Source: an uncultured Treponema sp.
GTDB taxonomy: Bacteria; Spirochaetota; Spirochaetia; Treponematales; Treponemataceae
Length of the DNA: 64,000 bases
Direction of reading: 5' to 3'
Assembly (NCBI GenBank): GCA_937877515.1
Contig: CALFIX010000010.1
Span: 60,221-124,220 of the forward strand
Positions within the stretch are counted from its first letter, which is position 1. Each line of letters starts with the position of its first letter. The position numbers and the translations under genes are program-made. The notes under the pieces were generated by a model. It had not been told where the DNA came from. It ran no database searches and worked only from the letters and a program-made list of their open reading frames with translations. Shown here piece by piece: positions 45,603 to 54,504 of this stretch.

Positions 45603-45621
45603 AGGTCGAATATTTCGACCT
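45603..45621. repeat. AGGTCGA palindrome, copy B
   Basis: AGGTCGAA and TTCGACCT around TAT, one base after the 26-bp palindrome. Confidence 0.75.
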
Positions 45622-45633
45622 GTTTTACACCTC

Positions 45634-46617
45634 CTATATAAGATTATTTCTCTCTAAATCCTCAATAAATGAGGTACTTGAAAGCTGTTTTGTTTCCACA
45701 ACTTCGTTCACAATCGGGCCGTTCTTCGTAGGAATCATATGAATAAGAAGCTGCACCGATTGGGAAACGTCTGGAAGCTCGCCCGGAATTACTTCACGGA
45801 GTAAATCCCTCATTCGTGAAATCATTGTCAAAGCCGAGTTTGCGTGTACTGTTGTAATACCACCAGTATGTCCTGAGTTCCATGCCTTTAAGACTTCATT
45901 TGTTACATCACCATAGCGAAGCTCACCGAAGATAATTCTTGAAACATTACATCGCATGGCAATTCCGACAGCTTTAAGACAATCTTTTCCAGCTGCCCAG
46001 ATATTCATAACGTCTTTTGCATGGCACTTGATTTCGCTGGCATCTTCTACGATATAAAAGCGGTCATCAGGTGTAAACTCAATCATTTTGTCTATAATAG
46101 CATTCAAAAGAGTTGTCTTACCGCTACCAGTTTCACCACCGATTACAATGTTACTTCTTTTTTTAATATGCTCGACAATCAAATTATATTTTTCTTTAGA
46201 AATACGTTCTCCTTCAAGATAGCTTTCAAGGCTGAAAACTGTATCTGAAGGTCTGCGGATAATGAACATAGGATTTGTGACGGCTCTTGGTGGAAGAATC
46301 CCTTCAACACGTATCTTCCATTTTGGAAGCGGTAAAACACCCTCAACAATAGGATTCTCCGGGTCGATATTTATTCCCAGAATTGCAGCACTTGTAACGA
46401 TAATGCTTTTTGTTTCTTCATCGGAGAAATAAATACCAGTAAACTGTTTATCCATTCCAATACCTTCAACAATAAGTTGTCCGCCTATACCGATTGCAAT
46501 ATCAGTTACCTTCGGATTTTCAAGATATGGAATAATTTTATTCATATCATAAGTGAGATTCTGAATCCATTTATTTGTCTTTACCTGTTGACCAAAACCA
46601 TCCAAACTTGCTGCCAT
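45634..46617 (-). CDS. trbB: TrbB/VirB11 secretion ATPase
   Basis: 327 residues. Walker A GGETGSGKTTLLNAI (about 157-171), the His/Asp box RFYIVEDASEIKC, Walker B RIIFGELRYGDV and GHTGGITTVHANSA, the VirB11 set. The hexameric ATPase works with TrbE on pilus assembly. First trb gene in IncP order. Its ATG overlaps the upstream RHH gene's end by one base. Confidence 0.94.
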   Translation of the reverse strand: MAASLDGFGQQVKTNKWIQNLTYDMNKIIPYLENPKVTDIAIGIGGQLIVEGIGMDKQFTGIYFSDEETKSIIVTSAAILGINIDPENPIVEGVLPLPKWKIRVEGILPPRAVTNPMFIIRRPSDTVFSLESYLEGERISKEKYNLIVEHIKKRSNIVIGGETGSGKTTLLNAIIDKMIEFTPDDRFYIVEDASEIKCHAKDVMNIWAAGKDCLKAVGIAMRCNVSRIIFGELRYGDVTNEVLKAWNSGHTGGITTVHANSALTMISRMRDLLREVIPGELPDVSQSVQLLIHMIPTKNGPIVNEVVETKQLSSTSFIEDLERNNLI

Positions 46618-47060
46618 TATGCTTCATCTCCACTCTGCTCATATGCATCAAGAATCATTCCTTCAAGTACCCCTGCATGATTTTTCTTGAGAAGATTTGT
46701 TACGTTTGTCTTAAACTTCTCAAAATCTTTTTCAACCATATAATCTGCATTAATCTGTTTATTAGGTAAAACCCGCATCATCTGCTTAGTCTGCTCAAAA
46801 ACAATCAGTGCCAGAAGCTCAACCTTGTTTTCAAGATAGCGTATCTTTCTTGTGTTCTCCGCAATAGAAGCGTGAACAATTTCAGAATCACTCATAGAAC
46901 GATTTACATAAGCCATGATTGCCTGACGGATAATTTCTGAATCCGTTGTATGATGTTCCAGAGCTTTTGCTCTTATAAACTCTTCCATTGTTTTTGAATA
47001 GCGGATTTGTTTCTGAACTGAAAACTTTTCATTATCTTCTTTTACTCGATTATTATTCAT
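46617..47060 (-). CDS. Ribbon-helix-helix protein between traG and trbB
   Basis: 147 residues. An RHH-like unit (KQIRYSKTMEEFIRAKALEH, then TTDSEIIRQAIMAYVNRSM) occupies residues 17-55, followed by a coiled helix and a charged tail. Small RHH proteins in this position act as accessory relaxosome or regulatory factors that bind oriT or promoter DNA. It is 12 bases downstream of traG. Confidence 0.82.
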   Translation of the reverse strand: MNNNRVKEDNEKFSVQKQIRYSKTMEEFIRAKALEHHTTDSEIIRQAIMAYVNRSMSDSEIVHASIAENTRKIRYLENKVELLALIVFEQTKQMMRVLPNKQINADYMVEKDFEKFKTNVTNLLKKNHAGVLEGMILDAYEQSGDEA

Positions 47061-47072
47061 AACGTTTTACTC

Positions 47073-49307
47073 CTATGCAAACAAATCAAATTCAGCAGGA
47101 ATAATATCTGCTACATTTATTGACTTAATTTTATTTATTGTTTTTTGTACCGAAATATTAAAACTGTCCGGCTTTTTTCTTACTAAATGTTTCTTATGGC
47201 TTGGAAGTTTCCTCATTTGTGCGTAAAGGAAATCCATTTCTGGAACTGGAAGCCAAGCTTTATTTTTGAAACGTGGGTCTTCGTAATAAACAACCTTTTT
47301 GCCTTTATATGGTGGTAACCCCTGATTTATGACAATACATCTATTGAATTCAAGCTTCATAAGTTCATCAGGATTTATAAGGCTCGTCTGAGTTTCCTGA
47401 GAGCTTCTGGAAATATTGCTGTAACCTACCTGATATTTACTACCACTTGATGAAATGTTATCAAGCAATACAGAACGGTTACCAAACATTTCCGAAAAAG
47501 CTTTAGCATCACCGATGTTACCCGGTGCGTATGTCATAATTGTTTTACAATGGTCAAAGAAAGGATGTTTTTCGCCATAGGTATCTACAATCTGATTGAC
47601 CGACTGACTGATGATAAAGAAGGTTACACCATAACCTGCTAAAATTCCCATGTTCATCGCAATGTCTGGAAAATATCCTAAAACTGGGAATTCATCGAGC
47701 AGGAATAGACATGGAACTTTAAGTTTAACTTCGTTTGCACTTGTTGTACCATCGGAAAACTTTTTAATCATAAAGGTTATGAGCATACGGAAAACAGGAG
47801 CAATACGCTTAATATGGTTATAAGGAACAATCAGATACAAAGAAATACCGTTTACAGAGTTTATAAAATCATCAATGGAGAAATCAGAGTATGCTGTTGC
47901 TTCTGCAATTAACGGGTCTTGGAATAATGATATTTTTGAAAAAACAGTTGAATAAGTAGAACCTCTTTCTTTTGCTGGTTGTAAAAGAGAACGATTTGCA
48001 GCAAGTGTAACAAGATTATCTATTGTTTTTGAGCCATGATTTGTTTCAATCATTTTATTACACATTTCTTCACCACAGCCCTCGTTTTCCTCGTCAGTAG
48101 CATCCTCACCAGTTTTACCCTCGTGACTTGCATCCGACATAAATTCAAGTACCTTTGCCATATTCTTTTCTTTCCACGGAATTTCATCTTCAGGTGCAAA
48201 TCTTATATGAAGAACAACAGCTGTAAAAATATCACGGGCTTTTGCAGCGAAGTAAGCCGAGGCATCATCACCACCGCCACCATTTTTCTTATCATCACCA
48301 AAGAAAATTTCTGCAATCATATCAGCCCATGCAAAAGCGGTATTTGGATTGTCAGGGATTTCATGAATTGGATTGTAATGTGCTGTATATTCAGGTGTCT
48401 GTTTATTCCATTTTTCATCTTTTTTATCTTCTTCTGTAAGAGGTCTATCACCAAGGGGGCGAAATGGAATACAGGTTGAAAATCTGGATCGCCAGCCTGC
48501 TGATGCGTTCCAGTTTTCACCTTTAGGGTCAAATATAACCATTGACCCACGACCTTTAATAACTTTCTTTTTATGAGCTAAAAATTTTAACTTTTTATTA
48601 AAATGTTTTACAAAAAATGAGTTTTTATTAACGTCATAGTGATAATAAGGAACACCATAGTTTATACAGGTCGGAATTACTGTTGAAACGCCTTTTCCAG
48701 AACGGGTCGGAGCAATCATCCATGTATTTGTACGTCCCGAATGACATATAAGCGGAGCATTTAATGGTCTACCCAAAATTGATTTATGTAAATCAAGTAC
48801 AAGACTTTGGTCTTCCTCTTTGAGATGATAACCAACTTTTGCGTTTTCCAATTCTCCACAAACAACACCGTGTTCCTGCAACATTCCAAATTTTTGTAAA
48901 TCTTTAACGGTAGCCCAACGTGCAGTACCGTGAATATGCTGATTTTTCTGATGTGCAGAAACAATAATACTGGTTGTTACAAAAAGAATAACTGCAAGAG
49001 AAAGCGAAAAGAAAAGAGGTGGAACTGCCTTAAAAAAGTAATATGAATAGGTTTCATCAAAGGCATATTTAATCATACCAAGAAGAAAAACCAGCGGATT
49101 ATATACACGATAACCGCTTTTTAAAATAAAAAGCGGTCGACCTATAACACGTGGGTCGTAATTCATAAGAGGTGCAAACTTTTGTGTGGTGATAAATAAA
49201 CCGACAAGAACACAAAAAATCGGCACAGCCCAATTTAAAACGGCAAGCCAGTAGACTTTATTGTGTGCATCGGGGTCGGTTCTGGAGAACTCTTCTTTAT
49301 CTTTCAA
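47073..49307 (-). CDS. traG: TraG/VirD4 coupling protein
   Basis: About 744 residues. N-terminal membrane spans (about 25-45 and 85-120), Walker A IAPTRSGKGVSTVIPTC near 205-221, Walker B CLFLLDEFPVLGYF near 540 and the RSSQETQTSL region: the VirD4/TraG T4 coupling protein. It brings the DNA-protein substrate to the channel. I place the start at TTG 49307 because AAGGA lies 6 bases upstream. The alternative TTG at 49337 has no ribosome-binding site. The 14 bases immediately upstream of AGGA match the parA leader loop in antisense. Confidence 0.93.
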   Translation of the reverse strand: MKDKEEFSRTDPDAHNKVYWLAVLNWAVPIFCVLVGLFITTQKFAPLMNYDPRVIGRPLFILKSGYRVYNPLVFLLGMIKYAFDETYSYYFFKAVPPLFFSLSLAVILFVTTSIIVSAHQKNQHIHGTARWATVKDLQKFGMLQEHGVVCGELENAKVGYHLKEEDQSLVLDLHKSILGRPLNAPLICHSGRTNTWMIAPTRSGKGVSTVIPTCINYGVPYYHYDVNKNSFFVKHFNKKLKFLAHKKKVIKGRGSMVIFDPKGENWNASAGWRSRFSTCIPFRPLGDRPLTEEDKKDEKWNKQTPEYTAHYNPIHEIPDNPNTAFAWADMIAEIFFGDDKKNGGGGDDASAYFAAKARDIFTAVVLHIRFAPEDEIPWKEKNMAKVLEFMSDASHEGKTGEDATDEENEGCGEEMCNKMIETNHGSKTIDNLVTLAANRSLLQPAKERGSTYSTVFSKISLFQDPLIAEATAYSDFSIDDFINSVNGISLYLIVPYNHIKRIAPVFRMLITFMIKKFSDGTTSANEVKLKVPCLFLLDEFPVLGYFPDIAMNMGILAGYGVTFFIISQSVNQIVDTYGEKHPFFDHCKTIMTYAPGNIGDAKAFSEMFGNRSVLLDNISSSGSKYQVGYSNISRSSQETQTSLINPDELMKLEFNRCIVINQGLPPYKGKKVVYYEDPRFKNKAWLPVPEMDFLYAQMRKLPSHKKHLVRKKPDSFNISVQKTINKIKSINVADIIPAEFDLFA

Positions 49308-49317
49308 AACTTTTCCT

Positions 49318-49331
49318 TGTCTGGGCGGGCA
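49318..49331 (-). promoter_or_regulatory. 14-nt sequence complementary to the parA leader loop
   Basis: On the traG mRNA strand it reads TGCCCGCCCAGACA and abuts the AGGA ribosome-binding site. The minus-strand transcript at 63685-63698 reads TGTCTGGGCGGGCA, an exact complement. Very GC-rich compared with its surroundings. Confidence 0.6.
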
Positions 49332-49337
49332 ATTCAA

Positions 49338-49450
49338 AGCTTTGTAATAATTTGTATTTTAATATCTTAAAACATAAATTGCAATAATACATAAAAAATT
49401 GCATTACAAATAATTTACAAACTTTCCTCCAGTCAACTTGAAAAAATAAC
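49338..49450. other. traG-RHH intergenic region, possible oriT or operator region
   Basis: No gene. It holds a TGCAAT/ATTGCA inverted repeat (49380-49403) and an AGTCAA/TTGACT pair reaching the promoter at 49451. Coupling-protein/RHH gaps often hold oriT, but I see no known nic consensus, so this is only a candidate. Confidence 0.35.
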
Positions 49451-49479
49451 TTGACTAATCAAAACCTATGATATATATT
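49451..49479 (+). promoter_or_regulatory. Strong promoter, possibly leaderless transcript
   Basis: TTGACT at 49451-49456, 17-base spacer, TATATT at 49474-49479. Transcription would start around 49486, the A of the RHH protein's ATG. Confidence 0.7.
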
Positions 49480-49485
49480 TTATTT

Positions 49486-49671
49486 ATGGGCGAAAATAAC
49501 TGGGGCGGAAGCCGGGCTGGAGCTGGGCGAAAACCGACTGGAAAAAATAAGGTAAATTTGACGCTTACACTTTCAAAAGCTGAAGCAGAAAAATTGAAAG
49601 AGCGTTCAAAATCCGAAGGAATTTCAGTCAGCAGATTCGTAGCAAAATGGCTCTGCCTGAATCCACAGTAA
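49486..49671 (+). CDS. Small RHH DNA-binding protein
   Basis: 61 residues from ATG 49486 (MGENNWGGSRAGAGRKPTGK). The GGxRxGAGRKP opening followed by VNLTLTLSKAEAEKLKERSK is typical of small ribbon-helix-helix proteins of plasmids and conjugative elements. It may repress its own promoter and perhaps traG divergently. Confidence 0.8.
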   Translation: MGENNWGGSRAGAGRKPTGKNKVNLTLTLSKAEAEKLKERSKSEGISVSRFVAKWLCLNPQ

Positions 49672-49822
49672 AAATTGGTTCTTTACGAAACGGTCAAAAG
49701 CTTTAACAATATTTTTAAGAACCTGTTCGTAAAGATTTATTTCAAAAAATATTTGTTACGGTGCAAAATTATTTGGAAAAGCTAAGGTAATTCTGCCGTA
49801 AATGCTATCAAAAGGAGTTTTT

Positions 49823-50134
49823 ATGACAGCAGCAGAATTAAAGGCAAAGTTACCTGAAGTCTACTTCATCAAAACAAAAGTTCTGGTCGAAACACCAGAC
49901 CCAAAGCTTTTGCTGGAAAACTTTATTCCAGATGATGATACACCAAGCTTTCCTGAAATCAAAAAAGGAATGAGAATCTATCCCCTATCCATTACAGCCT
50001 ACCCTTCCGTTCTTAAAAGCATGACAGCAATGGAAGCTGGAGCTTGGGCAATGACAAAATGCGAACAGCAGGACTGGGAATTATCATTTGATAACTTTCA
50101 GTGCTGTCTTGCAAACTTGGAAATGGACTTTTAG
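49823..50134 (+). CDS. Hypothetical protein
   Basis: 103 residues from ATG 49823 (MTAAELKAKLPEVYFIKTKV), with AAAAGGAG just before it. Soluble, no recognised domain. Followed 18 bases later by a lipoprotein gene in the same direction. Confidence 0.75.
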   Translation: MTAAELKAKLPEVYFIKTKVLVETPDPKLLLENFIPDDDTPSFPEIKKGMRIYPLSITAYPSVLKSMTAMEAGAWAMTKCEQQDWELSFDNFQCCLANLEMDF

Positions 50135-50152
50135 GAAAGAGGATTCAGATTT

Positions 50153-50809
50153 ATGAAAAAACACATCTTTACTCTCATAGCAGCAATTACACTGCTTTTT
50201 ACTTCATGCGTAACTACCAATGCAGTTGAAAGCACAACTTCAAAGGAAATCGAAATTCCTGTTTTGCTATCACAAGCAATTCATACAATTGAAAACCATG
50301 AAGAAGCTGAAGATTACTACTTCTCTTTTACAGCCGTAAACTATGGAAATGCTGAATGTAAGATTACAATCTATGACAAACAGTTTATGAAAATGGAACA
50401 GCCTGAAACAGGTGCAAAACATTATTATTACTACAAGTTTGTCGGAGATTATGAAGAAGGATTGCCAAAGCGTTCTGGCATTTTCGGATATGCAGTAGAC
50501 ATTGAAACAAACGCTGTTTACGAAATTGTATTCAGAAATATGTTTCATGGTGCATACAAGTTCAAAAGTATTGCTGACCAGCAGAAGAATGACAAAAGGT
50601 ATGAATCTGGTTATATTACATGGAACAGATTCCCGGACAGAAAAATACCTGAGCCATTATATTTCCTTGATTTCTTTGAAAGAAAGGACAAAAAGCTTAT
50701 AAGTAATGCCGATGAATATGGTCATAAAAAAGACATTGCTGCAAAAGTTTACTGGTCAAGAAGTGAAGAATACGGCTACAAAGTAACATTTAATGGAGAT
50801 AACGAATAA
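50153..50809 (+). CDS. Hypothetical lipoprotein
   Basis: 218 residues. The signal peptide MKKHIFTLIAAITLLFTSC has a lipobox-like LFTSC. The mature part is beta-rich with many Tyr (EDYYFSFTAVNYGNAECKIT). Possibly a surface or periplasmic cargo protein; no family recognised. Its stop overlaps the next ATG by one base (TAATG). Confidence 0.82.
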   Translation: MKKHIFTLIAAITLLFTSCVTTNAVESTTSKEIEIPVLLSQAIHTIENHEEAEDYYFSFTAVNYGNAECKITIYDKQFMKMEQPETGAKHYYYYKFVGDYEEGLPKRSGIFGYAVDIETNAVYEIVFRNMFHGAYKFKSIADQQKNDKRYESGYITWNRFPDRKIPEPLYFLDFFERKDKKLISNADEYGHKKDIAAKVYWSRSEEYGYKVTFNGDNE

Positions 50810-51645
50810 TGAAAAAGACATATTTAATTATTGGAATTTTAAGTGCATTAATTTTGGCAAGTTGTGCAAGTCCGGCAGGTTCATCGAACGATGATCCAGC
50901 CGTAACTGGAACAACAAATGAAAATACAAATACCAATACAAACACAGGTAAATCTAATGTAAATTACAAACTTACAATCGATTCAAATATACCGACCTCA
51001 CCTCAGAATGGCTATTACGTTCATTCATATTATAAGAATTACAAAAACGAAATGACAGGCAGTACAATAACACTGCCGCAGTCATCTTATAACTACGATT
51101 ATAGTAAAAACAGTAACAGCAATGGTTATTCTGTTGCAAAAACTTTTACCTGCTACTGCTATAATACAAAAGCCGATGGAACTGGAACTTCTTATAATTT
51201 TGGAAACAGTTTGCCATTAACAAAAGACACAATTTTATATTGTCAATATTCCCTGACAAATGATTATGAAGCAGGAAATGGTACAGGGGAAGAAGCCGAA
51301 AATTCAGGAAATGATTCAGGAAGTACAAAAACTCTTGCAGAAAAATTAGTAGGTACTTGGAAATGTAATGGTTCAAGTTATAAAGGTACACTAACCCTGT
51401 ATAGCAATGGAACAGGAAACGTTAATATAATACTTGCTGGTAAAACAGCTCATGATTCAACACTTTCATGGACTATATACACTCAAACACATAATTCAAA
51501 AGATTATCTGAAGATAAGTGGTGTAAATGATGGCGGTCAAATTGACGGAAGTCATTGGCTCAAAAGTGTAACTGAATCAAGTTTTACCATCGATGGAAGG
51601 TTCGGTTTTGGTATGCCTGATATTACAGTCTGGTATAAACAGTAA
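50809..51645 (+). CDS. Lipoprotein with Ser/Asn/Thr-rich linkers
   Basis: 278 residues. The signal MKKTYLIIGILSALILASC has lipobox ILASC. A low-complexity Asn/Thr linker (NTNTNTNTG) is followed by a beta domain with KTFTCYCYNTKADGTG (similar to InlB/Flg_new-type repeats common in treponeme lipoproteins). After a second linker a C-terminal domain of about 100 residues reads like a lipocalin-type extracytoplasmic barrel (KLVGTWKCNGSSYKGTLTLY). Likely surface-exposed. Ends at a terminator. Confidence 0.82.
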   Translation: MKKTYLIIGILSALILASCASPAGSSNDDPAVTGTTNENTNTNTNTGKSNVNYKLTIDSNIPTSPQNGYYVHSYYKNYKNEMTGSTITLPQSSYNYDYSKNSNSNGYSVAKTFTCYCYNTKADGTGTSYNFGNSLPLTKDTILYCQYSLTNDYEAGNGTGEEAENSGNDSGSTKTLAEKLVGTWKCNGSSYKGTLTLYSNGTGNVNIILAGKTAHDSTLSWTIYTQTHNSKDYLKISGVNDGGQIDGSHWLKSVTESSFTIDGRFGFGMPDITVWYKQ

Positions 51646-51660
51646 AATAAAATAATAAAA

Positions 51661-51692
51661 AAACGGCTGCCTTTTGTATAAGACAGCCGTTT
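51661..51692. terminator. Bidirectional terminator
   Basis: AAACGGCTG and CAGCCGTTT with A- and T-runs on each side, between the convergent lipoprotein and hicB genes. Confidence 0.88.
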
Positions 51693-51704
51693 TCATTTTA
51701 ACAA

Positions 51705-52046
51705 TTAATATACTGCAGCAAGTTCTTTTTCGATAGAACGTTCAATAAAACTGTTCAGGGACATTTCATGTTCCATTGTATAAATAACAGCTTTTTTATG
51801 AAGCTCTGGTGGTATTCTCACATTGAAAGAACCTTTATATGCTCTTTCAGGCTCTATATTTTCATCCTTACACATCGAAAGATAATCATCTACAGAAGCA
51901 TGAAAATCAGAAATAAGTTCGGTTGCATTTGTTCCCTCGTAAGAAATTAGAGAACGTATTCCCTGAACTTTTCCATAGAAAACCTTATCATCTGGAGAAA
52001 ACTCAACACTACCTACATATCCTTTGTATTCCATAAGATTGTTCAT
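51705..52046 (-). CDS. hicB: HicB antitoxin
   Basis: 113 residues. The N-terminal degraded RNase H-like fold (YKGYVGSVEFSPDDKVFYGK, then LISYEGTNATELISDFHASV) and the C-terminal RHH (FNVRIPPELHKKAVIYTMEH, NSFIERSIEKEL) define HicB. It neutralises HicA and represses the operon. It follows hicA by 1 base. Confidence 0.92.
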   Translation of the reverse strand: MNNLMEYKGYVGSVEFSPDDKVFYGKVQGIRSLISYEGTNATELISDFHASVDDYLSMCKDENIEPERAYKGSFNVRIPPELHKKAVIYTMEHEMSLNSFIERSIEKELAAVY

Positions 52047-52047
52047 A

Positions 52048-52305
52048 TTAAATTAAATCCTCCTGTTTCAAAATATCTATCAGTTGTTGTACCTGATAAC
52101 CTTTAAGCTCATTATTCGGATGCGGCTTATGCAGCAAAATCGAAGGATGCTTATCCGAACTATTAAATATAACTCTAGAACCGCTAGTTTTACCTTTGTT
52201 TGAACGTGTGTAAGTAAGATACCCTAGCAACGTTTCTGCTTCATCAAAAGTAAAATCCTTTGGTTTAGATTTTAATCTTGCAATCAACTTTTCTTTTTTA
52301 CCCAT
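52048..52305 (-). CDS. hicA: HicA toxin (mRNA interferase)
   Basis: 85 residues with the dsRBD-like HicA fold: IARLKSKPKDFTFDEAETLL, KGKTSGSRVIF and LLHKPHPNNELKGYQVQQLI. It is the longer HicA type that uses GSR in place of GSH. It cleaves mRNAs and is paired with hicB downstream. A perfect 8-bp-arm palindrome lies 30 bases upstream. Confidence 0.9.
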   Translation of the reverse strand: MGKKEKLIARLKSKPKDFTFDEAETLLGYLTYTRSNKGKTSGSRVIFNSSDKHPSILLHKPHPNNELKGYQVQQLIDILKQEDLI

Positions 52306-52335
52306 ACTAATAATATAAACTTAAACTATATAAAA

Positions 52336-52355
52336 TGCAACTAAAAATAGTTGCA
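52336..52355. promoter_or_regulatory. Likely hicAB operator
   Basis: TGCAACTA, AAAA, TAGTTGCA: a perfect palindrome with 8-bp arms upstream of the hicA ATG, overlapping where the -35 would lie. HicB RHH domains bind such sites. Confidence 0.65.
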
Positions 52356-53132
52356 ACATTCTGGCTAAGAACCAGTATAACAATGATGAAGTATTCGGCT
52401 CTAAAACAGTAAAAGCAAACTTTTTATACAGAAAGAAATTAGATGTAAATGTTTCATATATTAGTAGCAATGGAAAATATTCAAATTTTAAGGATAATTT
52501 ATTAACTTTAGGTGATGGTGAAACTGTAAGTTTAAAGTTTGATATTTCTGAAGAAAAATCAGATGGTGTAATTAAAGATGTAAGGTTTACAAGTATAAAT
52601 AATGGAACTGGTTCTATTTCCTTAAATTCATCATTAAGTTCTGTTAATGATTCAAAAGTTTATAATATATATTCTGGCGAAGATGTAGTTAAAGAAGTTT
52701 ATAAAATAACAGAGTTGTATTATCCATATTATAACAATACAAATATGCTTAAACTTGGCTCTGTAGATGATTGGTGCTGGCGACAATGGTGGAAAGATAT
52801 GTCAGATGGCGAGGATGAATATTTTGTACTCTTATATACACCTTTTGGCGGTGGAGTTCATTCATTAAATAACTGGACTATTCAAAATTATCCAGATTCT
52901 GTATGTATTTGGGCGGAAGATCATGACCTTACAGGCCCAAATTATCAATATTGGAATGAAAGCCGTCAAGATTTTGAAAGACTTAATTCTGAAGCTGGTT
53001 GGTCATTAGTAAAAGATGAAACTATCTCTTTAAATAATCCTTTATACATGGATGCAAAGGAATTTGAAGAGAATCCTTGGTTTTTTACACCGGGTACTTG
53101 CAGCAAAGGTGAAGGTCAATTATATCTGAGGT

Positions 53133-53202
53133 GGACGCGACTGGTAATAAACCTTATATATAGTGTAAGCTTTGGGAACCTGATACTTTTGCAGAGCGAG
53201 TC
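53133..53202 (+). repeat. Partial (right-half) copy of the MITE
   Basis: 53133-53195 matches 61085-61147 in inverse orientation over 63 of 63 bases, and further to 53204 with one mismatch. It ends with the terminal repeat ACTTTTGCAGAGCGAGTC. The left half and its terminal repeat are absent, replaced by the foreign fragment. Confidence 0.88.
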
Positions 53203-53579
53203 ATCATTATTGCAACTGATGCAGACCGTGAAGGTGAAATTATTGCCCGTGAATGTCTGCAACAGGCTGGGATAAACAATCATTCAACCATAAAACGATT
53301 CTGGGTTTCTCAGGCTCTTACAAGTGATGTTATTCAGGAAGGACTTAAAAATGCAAAAAAACTTTCTGAATATGATATTCTTGCAAAGCAGGGCTTTGCC
53401 CGACAGCACGCTGACTGGCTTGTAGGAATGAACTTCTGCCGTTATATGTCGGATGCAGCAAAAACAAAACTGACAGTCGGCCGTGTTCAAACAGCAATTC
53501 TATCTGCAATAGAACAACGCTGCGAAGCAATCAAAAATTTTGTAAGCGAAAAATACTTTGAACATTATGGATTTTTCCG

Positions 53580-53595
53580 ACCGACAGCTGTCGGT
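53580..53595. repeat. Palindrome copy 4 (ACCGACAGCTGTCGGT)
   Basis: Perfect 16-bp palindrome with GC centre, in the topoisomerase frame (RPTAVGSA). Confidence 0.88.
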
Positions 53596-54488
53596 TCTGC
53601 CGTTTGTGTAAAAGGAATATATTTTGAAGATAGTGGAACTGGATTCAAAGATGATTCAAGGACTGTAAAATTAAAAGCCTGTATCGGAAAATCTGCAAAA
53701 CTTATAGACAGCAAGATTGAAAAAAAAGTTACAAATCCGCCACAGCTTTATAATTTGAACGCAGTTCAAAAAGACGCTTTTAAATACTTCGGATATTCTG
53801 CTGATAAAACACTTAAAATAATTCAGTCGCTTTATGAAGAATTAAAATGTGTATCTTATCCAAGAACGCCTTCAAGAGTAATGGGAAGCGGAAACGTTGA
53901 ACTCTGTCAAGAAGTTGCGGATAAATTATCGCCAATAATTTATGACTCAAATTCCCAAGAACGAAAATTATCACATGAAATGCAGATAACATTATCAAAC
54001 AAGCATTGTTTCAACGATTCAAAACTTGAAGCACATCACGCTTTGATTCCATTGAACCCGTTACCAACATCAGCAAATGAGGAACAAAAAAATATCTACA
54101 ATCTGATTCTTGAAAGATTCTTTACAGCATTTCTACCAGAAGAACGATATGAAAAACTTACTTACATTCTTGAGGTGGAAGAACAAAAATTTAAAGTAAC
54201 CGGAAAGAAAATTATTTCGCTTGGTTGGAAAAAAATAATTGATGATTTTAATTTCCGAATGAATTTCAAAGACGTTCGAAACGTGTCAGTTCAGGAAGAT
54301 GAGGAAAATGAAGAAGAGGAACAGTCATTAGATAACATAAACTGGAACGCTCTTATTCTCTCTGATATTGAAACAGAAGAGAAGTGGACTAAACCACCAG
54401 CATATTTTAATGAAGCAAGCATTTTAAGCTTTATGGAAAATCCAAAAGAAATGAACCGTCAGGTGTCGGTTGATGATGATACAACAGA

Positions 54489-54504
54489 ACCGACACGTGT
54501 CGGT
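54489..54504. repeat. Palindrome copy 5 (ACCGACACGTGTCGGT)
   Basis: Inside the topoisomerase gene (EPTRVGRK). A degenerate half copy (GGTGTCGGTTG) lies 30 bases upstream. Confidence 0.88.

Larger units (their letters stand above)
52334..53275 (+). pseudogene. 5'-truncated foreign gene fragment joined to a partial MITE
   Basis: An open frame begins at 52334 without a start codon or ribosome-binding site and runs about 265 residues of a beta-rich, Tyr/Asn/Ser-rich protein (NNGTGSISLNSSLSSVNDSK; AEDHDLTGPNYQYWNESRQD; PWFFTPGTCSKGEGQLYLR). At 53133 it enters a partial MITE and then the topoisomerase in a wrong frame. The composition looks like treponeme surface proteins. It is a fragment, not a gene, inserted between hicAB and the truncated topoisomerase. 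A TTG start at 52715 is possible but unlikely. Confidence 0.75.
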
